Shown here in pieces: positions 1 through 6,146 of a DNA stretch of 6,146 bases (positions are counted from its first letter, which is position 1; every line of letters starts with the position of its first letter). The DNA comes from Nitrospirota bacterium. Its GTDB lineage: Bacteria > Nitrospirota > JACRHJ01. The notes beneath the pieces were generated by a model that did not search any database, was not told the origin of the DNA, and saw only the letters and a program-made list of their open reading frames with translations. The position numbers and the translations under genes were made by a program. The stretch lies in assembly GCA_021785055.1 (NCBI GenBank), contig JAJYGS010000042.1, forward strand, positions 1 through 6,146. Reading direction: 5' to 3'.

Positions 1-140
1 AAAAATATGAATATTGCGAGAGACCAATGCCTGCCTGCCGGGGAGGTTATACCGAAGAACTCGACGAACGAGTAATAGCAGAAATATGTAATGCCGAGCA
101 GGACGGCAAGGGCGACGGATATGAAGAGGATAAAATGCAT
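1..140 (-). CDS. N-terminal fragment of a putative inner-membrane protein (3' end beyond left edge)
   Basis: An open frame begins at the ATG at 140-138 and runs off the left edge, giving 46 visible residues. The product opens with MHFILFISVALAVLLG and stays hydrophobic to about residue 31, as expected of a membrane-spanning segment or uncleaved signal anchor. A second hydrophobic stretch begins near residue 39 (WSLAIFIF). The ATG is the first possible ATG after an in-frame TGA at 179-177. There is no convincing Shine-Dalgarno, but a TATAAT box ends 6 bases before the ATG. The gene lies 42 bp downstream of the sensor kinase on the same strand, so it could be co-transcribed or have its own promoter. 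The aromatic-rich helix followed by a short loop with FFGITSP recalls the N-terminus of some membrane-anchored metallophosphoesterases. That is a weak impression: no catalytic motif is in the window, so no function is assigned. Confidence 0.6.
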   Translation of the reverse strand, partial: MHFILFISVALAVLLGITYFCYYSFVEFFGITSPAGRHWSLAIFIF

Positions 141-146
141 GCCGCT

Positions 147-152
147 ATTATA
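147..152 (-). promoter_or_regulatory. Candidate -10 box (TATAAT) for the left-edge membrane protein gene
   Basis: The minus strand reads TATAAT here, a perfect match to the sigma-70 -10 consensus. Only 6 bases separate it from the ATG at 140, so initiation at the usual distance would start the transcript at or next to the start codon. No good -35 hexamer is present: the 17-bp spacing position reads TTACAT, and TTGAAT lies too far away (22 bp). The AT-rich gap could also produce the box by chance. Confidence 0.3.
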
Positions 153-182
153 AAATAGTTGAGGACGGAATGTAATTCAATT

Positions 183-2117
183 TTACCAGCCGGGCCGGGT
201 CGGAATATACAGTCTGAATACGCTGCCCTGGTCCAGCCGGCTTTCGACTTCCACACGGCCCCCGTGCGCCTCGGCCACGGCCTTGACGATGGCAAGCCCC
301 AGGCCCGTCCCGCGAACCCCGGCAGCCCTCCCTGAACGGTAGTATTTGTCGAAAATGCTGCCCAGCTCTTCCGCCGGGATGCCGATGCCGGTGTCGGCGA
401 CCGAGATAACCAGAAAATCATGGCCGGCTTCGGAGGCGACGGACGCCTTCAGGGCGATATTACCCCCCTGCGGGGTGTAGTTTATGGAATTCTGAAGGAG
501 GTTTGATACCGCCCGGACAATAAGTCTTTGGTCCATCACCAAGCTTTTGGGAAGATCGGCGCCAATCTCCACGGCAAACCGAAGTCCCTTCTCATTCATT
601 TCTATTTGCATCCCGGCGTAAGCCTCGCGGAGCACCGCCGCAATATCGCACGGGGAAAGCTGGGTTGCAAGCTTGCCGGCCTCTGTCCTGGATATTGTCA
701 TGCAGTTTTCGAGCAGCGCGCTGAGCCTGTTTCCGCTGGTGCACATCGCCCCCAGCATCTCGCTTATCTCGGAGCCCTGCGGCATGGCGTTCAAAAGCTC
801 GGCGTATCCGAGTATGGCGGTAAGGGAAGACTTTATGTCATGCGTGATCATCGCGTAAAAATCTTCCTTTTGCCGCTCCGCCCGCTTCTGTTCGGTAACA
901 TCCTTCTGCATTCCCCAGGCCCGCACCAGAAAGCCGTTTTCGACCATGCCGATATAGTTGTTCAGGAAGACGTGAACATTTCCCCGCACGTCCTTTTCGT
1001 AGGTCTCCTCTTTTTCCAGTTTGTAGCCGGAGCGAATCAGGTCTTTTAAGTAGCGGATATTTCGCGGGTCCGATCGGGGCATGGTATCGCCGAGCCTTGT
1101 TCCGACCATGTCCCCGGCCTTCTCAAGTCCGTACATGCGGGCCATGGCGTCGTTGCATTCGGCCAGGTAGGCATGCCTGTAAAACAGTTCTATCTGTTCG
1201 TCTTCCGGCAGGGACACGTCTACCGGTTTTTCCAGTTCGTAGCGCCAGATCCCCTCCGAGCTGTTTGCGATGAACGCACGGTAGCGGGCCTCGGACATAA
1301 GCAGGGCCTCTTCTGCGCGCCTTCGTTCCGTGACGTCGATAAGGGTGCCGATTATGGCGGGCCGCCCCTTGTATGTCGTGGAAGAACCCAGCACCTCTAT
1401 GAAGGAAACGCTCCCGTCCTTCTTCAATATCCGGAACCGGTAATCCATAAGCTTAATCTGCCCTTCGAGGCGCTTTCTCATGTTTTCCCGGATGAGGTCC
1501 CTGTCCTCCGGATGCACGGCTTCAAATATGTCCCTTGTGCCCATCAGCTCTTCCCTGGAGCGTCCGTGTATCTCCGCCGCCTTCCGGTTCAGGTACAGGA
1601 ATCTTTCATCCTGTATCAGATAAACGCCGACAAGCGCCTCTTCGGCGAGGTCGCGGAACATCGCCTCCGATTCCTTTAGCGTTTCCTCCGTCGCCCGACG
1701 GGAAGCAAGCTCATCCCTTTTCGCCGCCTCTGCCTTCCTTTGCCTTGTCGCCTGGCCGATGGAATTCAGTATGCGCGCAAAATGGGCGAAGCCTATCTCC
1801 TTGGTGAAGTAATCGTTCGCCCCGTTCTTGAAGGCGTTGCGAGCGACCTCTTCGTTTCCCTGGCCGGTTATGAAAATAAACGGGATGTCGTTTCCGCTCT
1901 CCCGTAAAGACGTAAGCAGCTCCATCCCGTCCATATACGGCATCTGGTAGTCGGAAAGTATGCAATCGACAGGGTGATCATTCATGTATTCAAGGCACGC
2001 CTGTCCGCTCTCCAGAATATGAATGTCGAGGTGCGGCGCCTCCTTAAGCAGCATAAGCCGCATCAGCTTCGCTATTTCCGGCTCGTCATCGACTATTACT
2101 ATGGACAGGGATTCCAT
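183..2117 (-). CDS. Soluble hybrid sensor histidine kinase, REC-PAS-PAS-HisKA-HATPase
   Basis: A 644-residue cytoplasmic protein with no signal peptide or membrane segment. Residues 1-120 form a receiver domain with acidic pocket D10/D11, phospho-acceptor D56 (LSDYQMP), T84 and K106. A charged helical linker (122-150) leads to a first PAS/PAC domain (about 150-265, ending in IDVTERRRAEE). A second PAS domain (about 272-412) is longer and carries an extra acidic segment near 297-312. HisKA has H426 in THDIKSSLTAILGYAELL. The HATPase has the N box (N539, N543), G1 (DTGIGI, D575), F box (IFDKYYRS) and G2 (GTGLGLAIV), all intact, so an active kinase is expected. Two departures from consensus are K106-E107 instead of Lys-Pro in the receiver and S431 where the H-box proline normally sits. 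The start is fixed by a strong Shine-Dalgarno and an in-frame TGA two codons upstream. There is no output domain, so its partner regulator must lie elsewhere. The pump operon upstream is neighbouring, but regulation of it is only a guess. Confidence 0.95.
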   Translation of the reverse strand: MESLSIVIVDDEPEIAKLMRLMLLKEAPHLDIHILESGQACLEYMNDHPVDCILSDYQMPYMDGMELLTSLRESGNDIPFIFITGQGNEEVARNAFKNGANDYFTKEIGFAHFARILNSIGQATRQRKAEAAKRDELASRRATEETLKESEAMFRDLAEEALVGVYLIQDERFLYLNRKAAEIHGRSREELMGTRDIFEAVHPEDRDLIRENMRKRLEGQIKLMDYRFRILKKDGSVSFIEVLGSSTTYKGRPAIIGTLIDVTERRRAEEALLMSEARYRAFIANSSEGIWRYELEKPVDVSLPEDEQIELFYRHAYLAECNDAMARMYGLEKAGDMVGTRLGDTMPRSDPRNIRYLKDLIRSGYKLEKEETYEKDVRGNVHVFLNNYIGMVENGFLVRAWGMQKDVTEQKRAERQKEDFYAMITHDIKSSLTAILGYAELLNAMPQGSEISEMLGAMCTSGNRLSALLENCMTISRTEAGKLATQLSPCDIAAVLREAYAGMQIEMNEKGLRFAVEIGADLPKSLVMDQRLIVRAVSNLLQNSINYTPQGGNIALKASVASEAGHDFLVISVADTGIGIPAEELGSIFDKYYRSGRAAGVRGTGLGLAIVKAVAEAHGGRVEVESRLDQGSVFRLYIPTRPGW

Positions 2118-2123
2118 AAATCA

Positions 2124-2131
2124 CTCTCCTC
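2124..2131 (-). promoter_or_regulatory. Strong ribosome binding site of the sensor kinase gene
   Basis: The minus strand reads GAGGAGAG, with the core GAGGAG complementary to the 16S rRNA 3' end. It lies 6 bases before the ATG at 2117-2115. With the stop codon just upstream in frame, it settles the start of the kinase. Confidence 0.8.
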
Positions 2132-2138
2132 AACATCA

Positions 2139-2144
2139 ATTATA
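2139..2144 (-). promoter_or_regulatory. Candidate -10 box (TATAAT) for the sensor kinase gene
   Basis: A perfect TATAAT on the minus strand, 21 bases before the kinase ATG. Initiation would fall near 2132, leaving a short leader that just contains the GAGGAGAG ribosome binding site. The -35 region is poor (AATTTA at 17-bp spacing), so an activator or another sigma factor may be needed, or the match may be chance in an AT-rich gap. Confidence 0.4.
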
Positions 2145-2185
2145 TAACAAAAACGATGAGATAAATTACGAAAGCTAAATTTTAT

Positions 2186-2221
2186 TTTGACATCTGCGGC
2201 GGTCGGATTACGGATGCCAAA
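2186..2221 (-). repeat. Imperfect inverted repeat between the pump operon and the kinase gene
   Basis: The arms are 2186-2194 and 2213-2221. On the minus strand they read TTTGGCATC and GATGTCAAA, which pair over 9 positions including one G-U, around an 18-base loop. It begins 25 bases after the stop of the 69-residue gene, a plausible place for a terminator of the efflux operon. The long loop and the lack of a run of Us (the following bases are ATAAAATTT) make it a weak intrinsic terminator. A protein-binding operator upstream of the kinase is the other possibility. Confidence 0.3.
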
Positions 2222-2246
2222 TAGATGCTGAAACAGGGGATATTTA

Positions 2247-2456
2247 TTATGCGGCAGGGGTATCGGACAGGATCTTTTCTATCCGCGAAATCTCTTTTTT
2301 CAGTTCCTCAAGACATTCCTCGTCCTGCCTGACCTGCCTGCCGGGTATATGGGCGGAGGAGTGAAGCAGGTTAAAGCTTAGCGTTTCCTCCATGTCCTCA
2401 AGGTCTTCTTTCAGGCGCTTCAGTCTGGCCTCAAGCGCGGCTCTGTCGGGTTTCAT
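2247..2456 (-). CDS. Small protein of unknown function, predicted helical hairpin, end of efflux operon
   Basis: A 69-residue, highly charged protein with no signal peptide or membrane segment, so probably cytoplasmic. Residues 4-31 form a likely amphipathic helix with hydrophobic positions L8, L12, L15, L19, M22 and L26. A short linker at 32-43 contains HSSAHIPG, and a second helix at 44-63 has L49, L52, I56, I59 and L63. This predicts a two-helix antiparallel coiled coil that could self-associate or bind a partner. It has a single cysteine, C48. The ATG lies 3 bases after the TGA of the outer-membrane channel gene (TGAAAAATG), with GGAGGGG 11 bases upstream inside that gene, so translation is likely coupled. 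Coupling and the sensible helical pattern support a real gene. I do not recognise the family and assign no function. It is not a usual component of AcrAB-TolC-type pumps. Confidence 0.75.
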   Translation of the reverse strand: MKPDRAALEARLKRLKEDLEDMEETLSFNLLHSSAHIPGRQVRQDEECLEELKKEISRIEKILSDTPAA

Positions 2457-2459
2457 TTT

Positions 2460-3869
2460 TCAGATTGCCCCTCCGCCCAGCACCTTGTAGAGGGCGACAA
2501 GGTTCATAAGCCGCGCGAGGCGCGCGCTGATAAGGTTCTGCCGGGCGGCATACAGGGAACGCTGGGAATCGAGCACGTTAAGGTAGCTGTCCACGCCCTC
2601 TTCGTAACGGGCCTTTGCGAGGCGGTAGCTTAGGGCGTCGGCATTGGTGAGGGCCTGCTGGGCCGCCACCTGCTCGTCTATGGTTCCCCTCTCGGCCAGG
2701 GCGTCCGCCACCTCCCGGAATGCGGTCTGGATAGCCTTTTCATAGGTTGCCACCGCGATTTTTTTGTCCGTCTCCGAGACCTTTAAGTTGGCCCGGTTGC
2801 TGCCGGCGTTGAATATCGGCACGGTTATCTGCGGCGCGAACTTCCAGGCGAAAGAGCCGGGCTTAAAAAGCCCCACGAGGTCGTCGCTGCCGAGACCGAC
2901 CGAGGAGACAAGCGTGATGCGCGGGAAGAAGGCCGCCCTCGCCGCGCCGATGTTTGCGTTTGCCGCCTTTAAAAGGTCCTCCGCCTGGAGGATGTCGGGG
3001 CGGCTTAAGAGCGCCTCGGAGGGCAGGCCGGGGGTAATGTCTTTTACATATGCGAGCCTGCCGGAAAGTTTCTCCGGCAGGAGATTTGTCGTAACCGGCG
3101 TGCCCGCAAGGAGGTTCAGCGCGTTTTCGTCCTGGGCCGCAACGGTCATGTAATAGGCGATGTCGAACCGCGCCGCCTCGACGCTGGTTTTGGCCTGCTG
3201 CACGTCGAGCGCGGAGGCTATTCCGTCCTCGAAGCGGCTCTTGACAAGGAGGTAGTAAGCCTGCTGGTTGGCCAGGGTTTCCTCCGCAAGCCTGTATCGC
3301 TCCTGGTCGGCGGCAAGGTCAAGATAGGAGGAGGCAACCTGGGCTACGAGGCTTATCTGGACGCTCCGGCGGGCCTGCCTTGTGGCGAAATACTGGTTGA
3401 GCGCCTGGTTTTTGAGGCTTCGTATCCTGCCGAAGAGGTCGAGCTCGTAGGAACTAAGCCCCAGGCCCACGTCGTATTCCTGAGCCGTTTCGTTATGCCC
3501 GGTTATGGAAAGTCCCCTCGGAACGCCCTGCAAGTTGCCGTCGGCGAAGGCGTCTATCTTCGGGAACAGGTTCGATCTCTGTATCCGGTACTGGGCCCTG
3601 GAACGCTCGATATTGAGCGCCGCAAGGCGGAGATCGCGGTTGTTTTTCAGGGCCAGGGATATAATATTTCGCAGGTTCCGGGCGAGGAAAAACTTCTTCC
3701 AGGGTATATCCGCCACGGCCTTCGCCGGTTTGCCCGCCGCTTTTTTGTATGCCGGGCCTACCGGCCAGGCGCCGGGCACGGGGGGCGCGGGACGTACGTA
3801 TTTCGGGGCCATCGTTGCACAGCCCGCGAGGATAAGTGCAATAAAAATAACGAGAAGTTTCCTTGTCAT
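2460..3869 (-). CDS. Outer-membrane efflux lipoprotein, OprM/NodT family (RND pump channel)
   Basis: A 469-residue outer-membrane factor, the exit duct of a tripartite efflux pump. It would trimerise as a beta-barrel with a long periplasmic alpha-helical tunnel. The N-terminus is a lipoprotein signal peptide with lipobox LAGC, so C17 would be lipidated and anchored in the outer membrane. The mature start (MAPKYVRPAPPVPGAW) is typical of the NodT/OprM group. Two OEP repeats are visible: SRFEDGIASALDVQQAK (211-227) and the parallel ARYEEGVDSYLNVLDSQ (420-436). The family signature is at about 290-316 (RPDILQAEDLL, then NANIGAARAAFFP), and the end LYKVLGGGAI is also typical. Length matches the family. 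Its ATG overlaps the stop of the pump gene by 4 bp (ATGA), with GGAG at 3881-3884 as a possible binding site, so the two are translationally coupled. The gene symbol is left empty because orthology to oprM, cusC or others cannot be settled here. Confidence 0.95.
   Translation of the reverse strand: MTRKLLVIFIALILAGCATMAPKYVRPAPPVPGAWPVGPAYKKAAGKPAKAVADIPWKKFFLARNLRNIISLALKNNRDLRLAALNIERSRAQYRIQRSNLFPKIDAFADGNLQGVPRGLSITGHNETAQEYDVGLGLSSYELDLFGRIRSLKNQALNQYFATRQARRSVQISLVAQVASSYLDLAADQERYRLAEETLANQQAYYLLVKSRFEDGIASALDVQQAKTSVEAARFDIAYYMTVAAQDENALNLLAGTPVTTNLLPEKLSGRLAYVKDITPGLPSEALLSRPDILQAEDLLKAANANIGAARAAFFPRITLVSSVGLGSDDLVGLFKPGSFAWKFAPQITVPIFNAGSNRANLKVSETDKKIAVATYEKAIQTAFREVADALAERGTIDEQVAAQQALTNADALSYRLAKARYEEGVDSYLNVLDSQRSLYAARQNLISARLARLMNLVALYKVLGGGAI
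2468..2474 (-). promoter_or_regulatory. Ribosome binding site of the 69-residue gene, inside the channel gene
   Basis: The minus strand reads GGAGGGG, 11 bases before the ATG at 2456-2454 and within the last codons of the outer-membrane channel gene (glycine-rich GGGAI end). The spacing is slightly long, and re-initiation by ribosomes ending at the adjacent TGA may help. Confidence 0.45.
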
Positions 3870-6146
3870 TCTTCAAAAATCTCCGCTTCCCCGGCCATTT
3901 TTGTCCCGCCCGGCTGGGCGTTTTCCGTATCGTTTCCCGCCCCTGAGGCGACTTTTTGCCTTACGGGGAATGCCCGCCGGACGACGACGAAGAAGACCGG
4001 GACGAAGAAGATTGCAAGCACGGTCGCCGAGAGCATGCCGCCCATGACGGCGGTGCCGATGTCGTTCTGGGCGCCGGAACCCGCGCCGTTGCTGATTACC
4101 ATCGGCAGGACGCCGAGGATAAAGGCAAGAGACGTCATGAGGATGGGCCTAAGCCTTAGCCTCGCCGCCTCGAGCGTCGCCGCGAACAGGTCTTTTCCGT
4201 GTTCCATCTGGCTCTTTGCGAATTCTACAATGAGTATGGCGTTTTTTGCGGAAAGGCCGATGGTGGTGAGCAGCCCCACCTGGAAATATACGTCGTCCGA
4301 AAGCCCGCGCAGCCCAGCCGCCGCCAGCGCGCCGATTACGCCGAGCGGGACGACGAGCATTACGGAAAACGGCACCGCCCAACTCTCGTACAGGGCGGCA
4401 AGACATAGAAACACCACAAGGAGCGATATGGCGTAAAGCGCGGGCGCCTGTGCGCCTGACAGCCTCTCTTCGTAGGAAAGCCCTGTCCATTCGTAGCCTA
4501 TCCCGGCGGGAAGCTTGGCCGCCATTTCCTCCATCGCCTTCATCGCCTCGCCGGAGCTCTTTCCGGGCGCGGGCTGGCCGAGGATTTCAATAGACGGGAA
4601 ACCGTTATAGCGCTCCAGACGCGGACTGCCGTAAGTCCAGTGCGCCGCGGCGAAGGCAGAGAACGGCACCATCTCCCCTTTGTTGTTGCGGACGAACCAG
4701 TAGTCCAGGTCTTCCGGTTTCATGCGGAACTTCGCGTCAGCCTGCATATATACCTTTTTGATTCGCCCGCGGTCTATGAAATCGCCTATATACTCGCTTC
4801 CCCACGAGGAAGATATGGTGTTATTGACGCCGGAGAGGGACAGCCCGAGCGCGCCCAGCCGCTCGTCGTCTATGTCGAGCTTGAACTGCGGCGTGTCTTC
4901 CTCTCCGTTTGCGCGGACTCCCATGACAGCCGGGTTCTTCGCGGCCATGGCAAGGAGCTTATTTCTGGCCTGCATAAGCTTATCGTGCCCAAGCCCCCCC
5001 CTGTCCTGAAGCTCGAAATCGAAGCCTGAGGCGTTCCCAAGCTCGCGAACCGCCGGAGGCGCGAAGGCGTATGCCACGGCGTCCCGTATTTTCGAGAACG
5101 CGGCCATCGCCTTCATCACAACCGCATTGACCTTCAGGTCGGGCCTTTGCCTTAGGCTCCAGTCCTTCAGCTTCACGAACGCAAGCCCCATGTTCTGGCC
5201 GCTCCCGGCGAAGCTGAAACCGGCGACGGTAAAGAGGCAGTCTACGGCGTCCTTCTGGTCCACGAGGTAATGGTGTTCCAGCTGCTTGAGCACCTTGAGC
5301 GTCCGCTGCTGGGTGGCGCCGACAGGAAGCTGAACCATGCTGTAAAGGAAGCCCTGGTCCTCGTCCGGCAGAAACGCCGTCGGCATCTTCAGGAAGACGA
5401 ACGCCATGACCGCAACGAGCGCAAGGTATATGACCATGTAGCGCTTCGTCTTGCCGATAATCCTCCCGACGCTTGCCTGGTAGTTCCTGCTCGACCAGTT
5501 AAAAAGGCGGTTGAAGTAGCGGAAGAATCCGGAGAACCAGCCGCTCTCCGCCGCCATGTGTCCTTTCTTCACCGGCTTAAGAAATGTGACGCAGAGTGCG
5601 GGCGTAAGTATCATGGCTACCAGGACGGAGAGTATCATCGCGGAGACAATCGTCACGGAGAACTGGCGGTAGATGACGCCTGTCGAGCCGCCGAAGAAGG
5701 CCATCGGGACGAAGACGGCGGAGAGCACCAGCGCGATGCCGACGAGCGCGCCGGTTATCTGCCCCATGGATTTGCGCGTGGCCTCCTTCGGGGACAGTCC
5801 CTCTTCGGACATTATCCTTTCCACGTTTTCGACGACGACAATCGCGTCGTCCACCAGAAGCCCTATGGCCAGGACCATGGCGAACATCGTGAGCGTGTTA
5901 ATCGAGAAGCCGCAGGCGGCCAGGACGGCGAACGTCCCAAGCAGGACGACCGGCACGGCAATCGTCGGGATAAGGGTCGCGCGGAAGTTCTGGAGGAAAA
6001 GGAACATGACCAGGAATACCAGCGCGATAGCCTCCAGGAGCGTCTTTATGACCTCCTCGATGGATATTTTCACAAACGGAGTCGTATCGTACGGGAAAAC
6101 CGCCTTCGTTCCCGGCGGAAAATACTTAGACAGTTCGGCGACCTTC
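3866..6146 (-). CDS. RND multidrug efflux transporter, HAE1 (AcrB/MexB-like), N-terminus beyond right edge
   Basis: This is the inner-membrane proton/drug antiporter of the pump; 759 residues are visible, corresponding to roughly AcrB residue 313 to the end. The frame is open to the right edge and reads FPYDTTPFVKISIEEV across an internal GTG at 6073, so that GTG is not the start. Proton-relay residues are intact: D99/D100 (GLLVDDAIVVVENVER, TM4), K634 (GLSAKNAILIVEFAK, TM10) and R664 (RLRPILMTS), matching AcrB D407/D408, K940 and R971. Four phenylalanines of the AcrB distal drug pocket (F610, F615, F617, F628) are kept at visible residues 305, 310, 312 and 323. Other signatures are MPTAFLPDEDQGF and NGFPSIEILGQPAPGKSSGEA. 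These point to a hydrophobic-drug exporter rather than a metal pump. A polar tail of about 35 residues follows the last membrane helix. It overlaps the channel gene by 4 bp; an AcrA-type adaptor gene is expected upstream. Substrates cannot be read from sequence. Confidence 0.97.
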   Translation of the reverse strand, partial: KVAELSKYFPPGTKAVFPYDTTPFVKISIEEVIKTLLEAIALVFLVMFLFLQNFRATLIPTIAVPVVLLGTFAVLAACGFSINTLTMFAMVLAIGLLVDDAIVVVENVERIMSEEGLSPKEATRKSMGQITGALVGIALVLSAVFVPMAFFGGSTGVIYRQFSVTIVSAMILSVLVAMILTPALCVTFLKPVKKGHMAAESGWFSGFFRYFNRLFNWSSRNYQASVGRIIGKTKRYMVIYLALVAVMAFVFLKMPTAFLPDEDQGFLYSMVQLPVGATQQRTLKVLKQLEHHYLVDQKDAVDCLFTVAGFSFAGSGQNMGLAFVKLKDWSLRQRPDLKVNAVVMKAMAAFSKIRDAVAYAFAPPAVRELGNASGFDFELQDRGGLGHDKLMQARNKLLAMAAKNPAVMGVRANGEEDTPQFKLDIDDERLGALGLSLSGVNNTISSSWGSEYIGDFIDRGRIKKVYMQADAKFRMKPEDLDYWFVRNNKGEMVPFSAFAAAHWTYGSPRLERYNGFPSIEILGQPAPGKSSGEAMKAMEEMAAKLPAGIGYEWTGLSYEERLSGAQAPALYAISLLVVFLCLAALYESWAVPFSVMLVVPLGVIGALAAAGLRGLSDDVYFQVGLLTTIGLSAKNAILIVEFAKSQMEHGKDLFAATLEAARLRLRPILMTSLAFILGVLPMVISNGAGSGAQNDIGTAVMGGMLSATVLAIFFVPVFFVVVRRAFPVRQKVASGAGNDTENAQPGGTKMAGEAEIFEE

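Noticed and set aside
47..421. 124-codon minus-strand open frame overlapping the end of the kinase and the start of the left-edge gene
   Set aside because: It is out of frame with the kinase HATPase domain, and its product is a Ser/Pro-rich sequence without domain features. The hydrophobic frame starting at 140 is the better reading of the left edge.
528..1679. Plus-strand open frames opposite the sensor kinase gene
   Set aside because: The kinase has intact ordered domains and motifs through this whole stretch. The plus-strand products show no domain and have no ribosome binding site that I can see.
2187..2192. TTGACA on the plus strand, a perfect -35 consensus
   Set aside because: No -10 box follows at 16-18 bp on the plus strand and no plus-strand gene lies downstream. 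It falls within one arm of the inverted repeat and is probably coincidental.
3495..4436. 313-codon open frame on the plus strand across the channel/pump junction
   Set aside because: It lies opposite two genes with strong family matches, has a low-complexity Ser/Pro/Arg-rich product with no recognisable domain, and is explained by GC-rich third positions leaving few stops on the opposite strand.
6071..6073. GTG as a start codon of the RND transporter
   Set aside because: The frame stays open to the right edge and the residues before it (PYDTTPFV) match the conserved AcrB sequence before TM2, so the GTG codes for an internal valine.

Overview
The window reads as a Gram-negative bacterial chromosome. 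The evidence is a tripartite RND drug-efflux pump with an outer-membrane lipoprotein channel, moderately high GC with GC-rich third codon positions, and AT-rich gaps between genes. The sensor kinase resembles the multi-PAS kinases common in Desulfobacterota (former Deltaproteobacteria), Nitrospirota and relatives. That placement is an impression and cannot be proved from this window. Every supported gene lies on the minus strand, so transcription runs from the right edge to the left.

Right part (2247-6146): an efflux operon. First comes the C-terminal three quarters of an AcrB/MexB-type HAE1 pump, whose 5' end lies beyond the right edge. It overlaps by 4 bp (ATGA) an OprM/NodT-type outer-membrane lipoprotein. 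Three bases after that stop codon begins a 69-residue protein predicted to be an alpha-helical hairpin, of unknown function. The periplasmic adaptor (AcrA type) is not visible and would be expected upstream, off the right edge.

Middle gap (2118-2246): 129 bp, AT-rich next to the kinase gene. It holds an imperfect inverted repeat that might be a weak terminator or operator, a TATAAT box, and a strong Shine-Dalgarno for the next gene.

Left part (183-2117): one large soluble hybrid sensor kinase with the order REC - PAS - PAS - HisKA - HATPase. It has no transmembrane segment and no DNA-binding output. It probably reads a cytoplasmic signal or another kinase's phosphate and passes it to a regulator encoded elsewhere. 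Whether it controls the pump is unknown.

Left edge (1-140): the first 46 codons of a membrane protein. A TATAAT box stands so close to its ATG that the transcript could be leaderless. The family is uncertain.

No RNA gene, mobile element, CRISPR array or attachment site is visible. No stretch longer than 300 bases lacks a gene. Overall this is a recognisable efflux and sensing neighbourhood. Its least explained parts are the small coupled protein at the end of the pump operon and the output of the orphan kinase.
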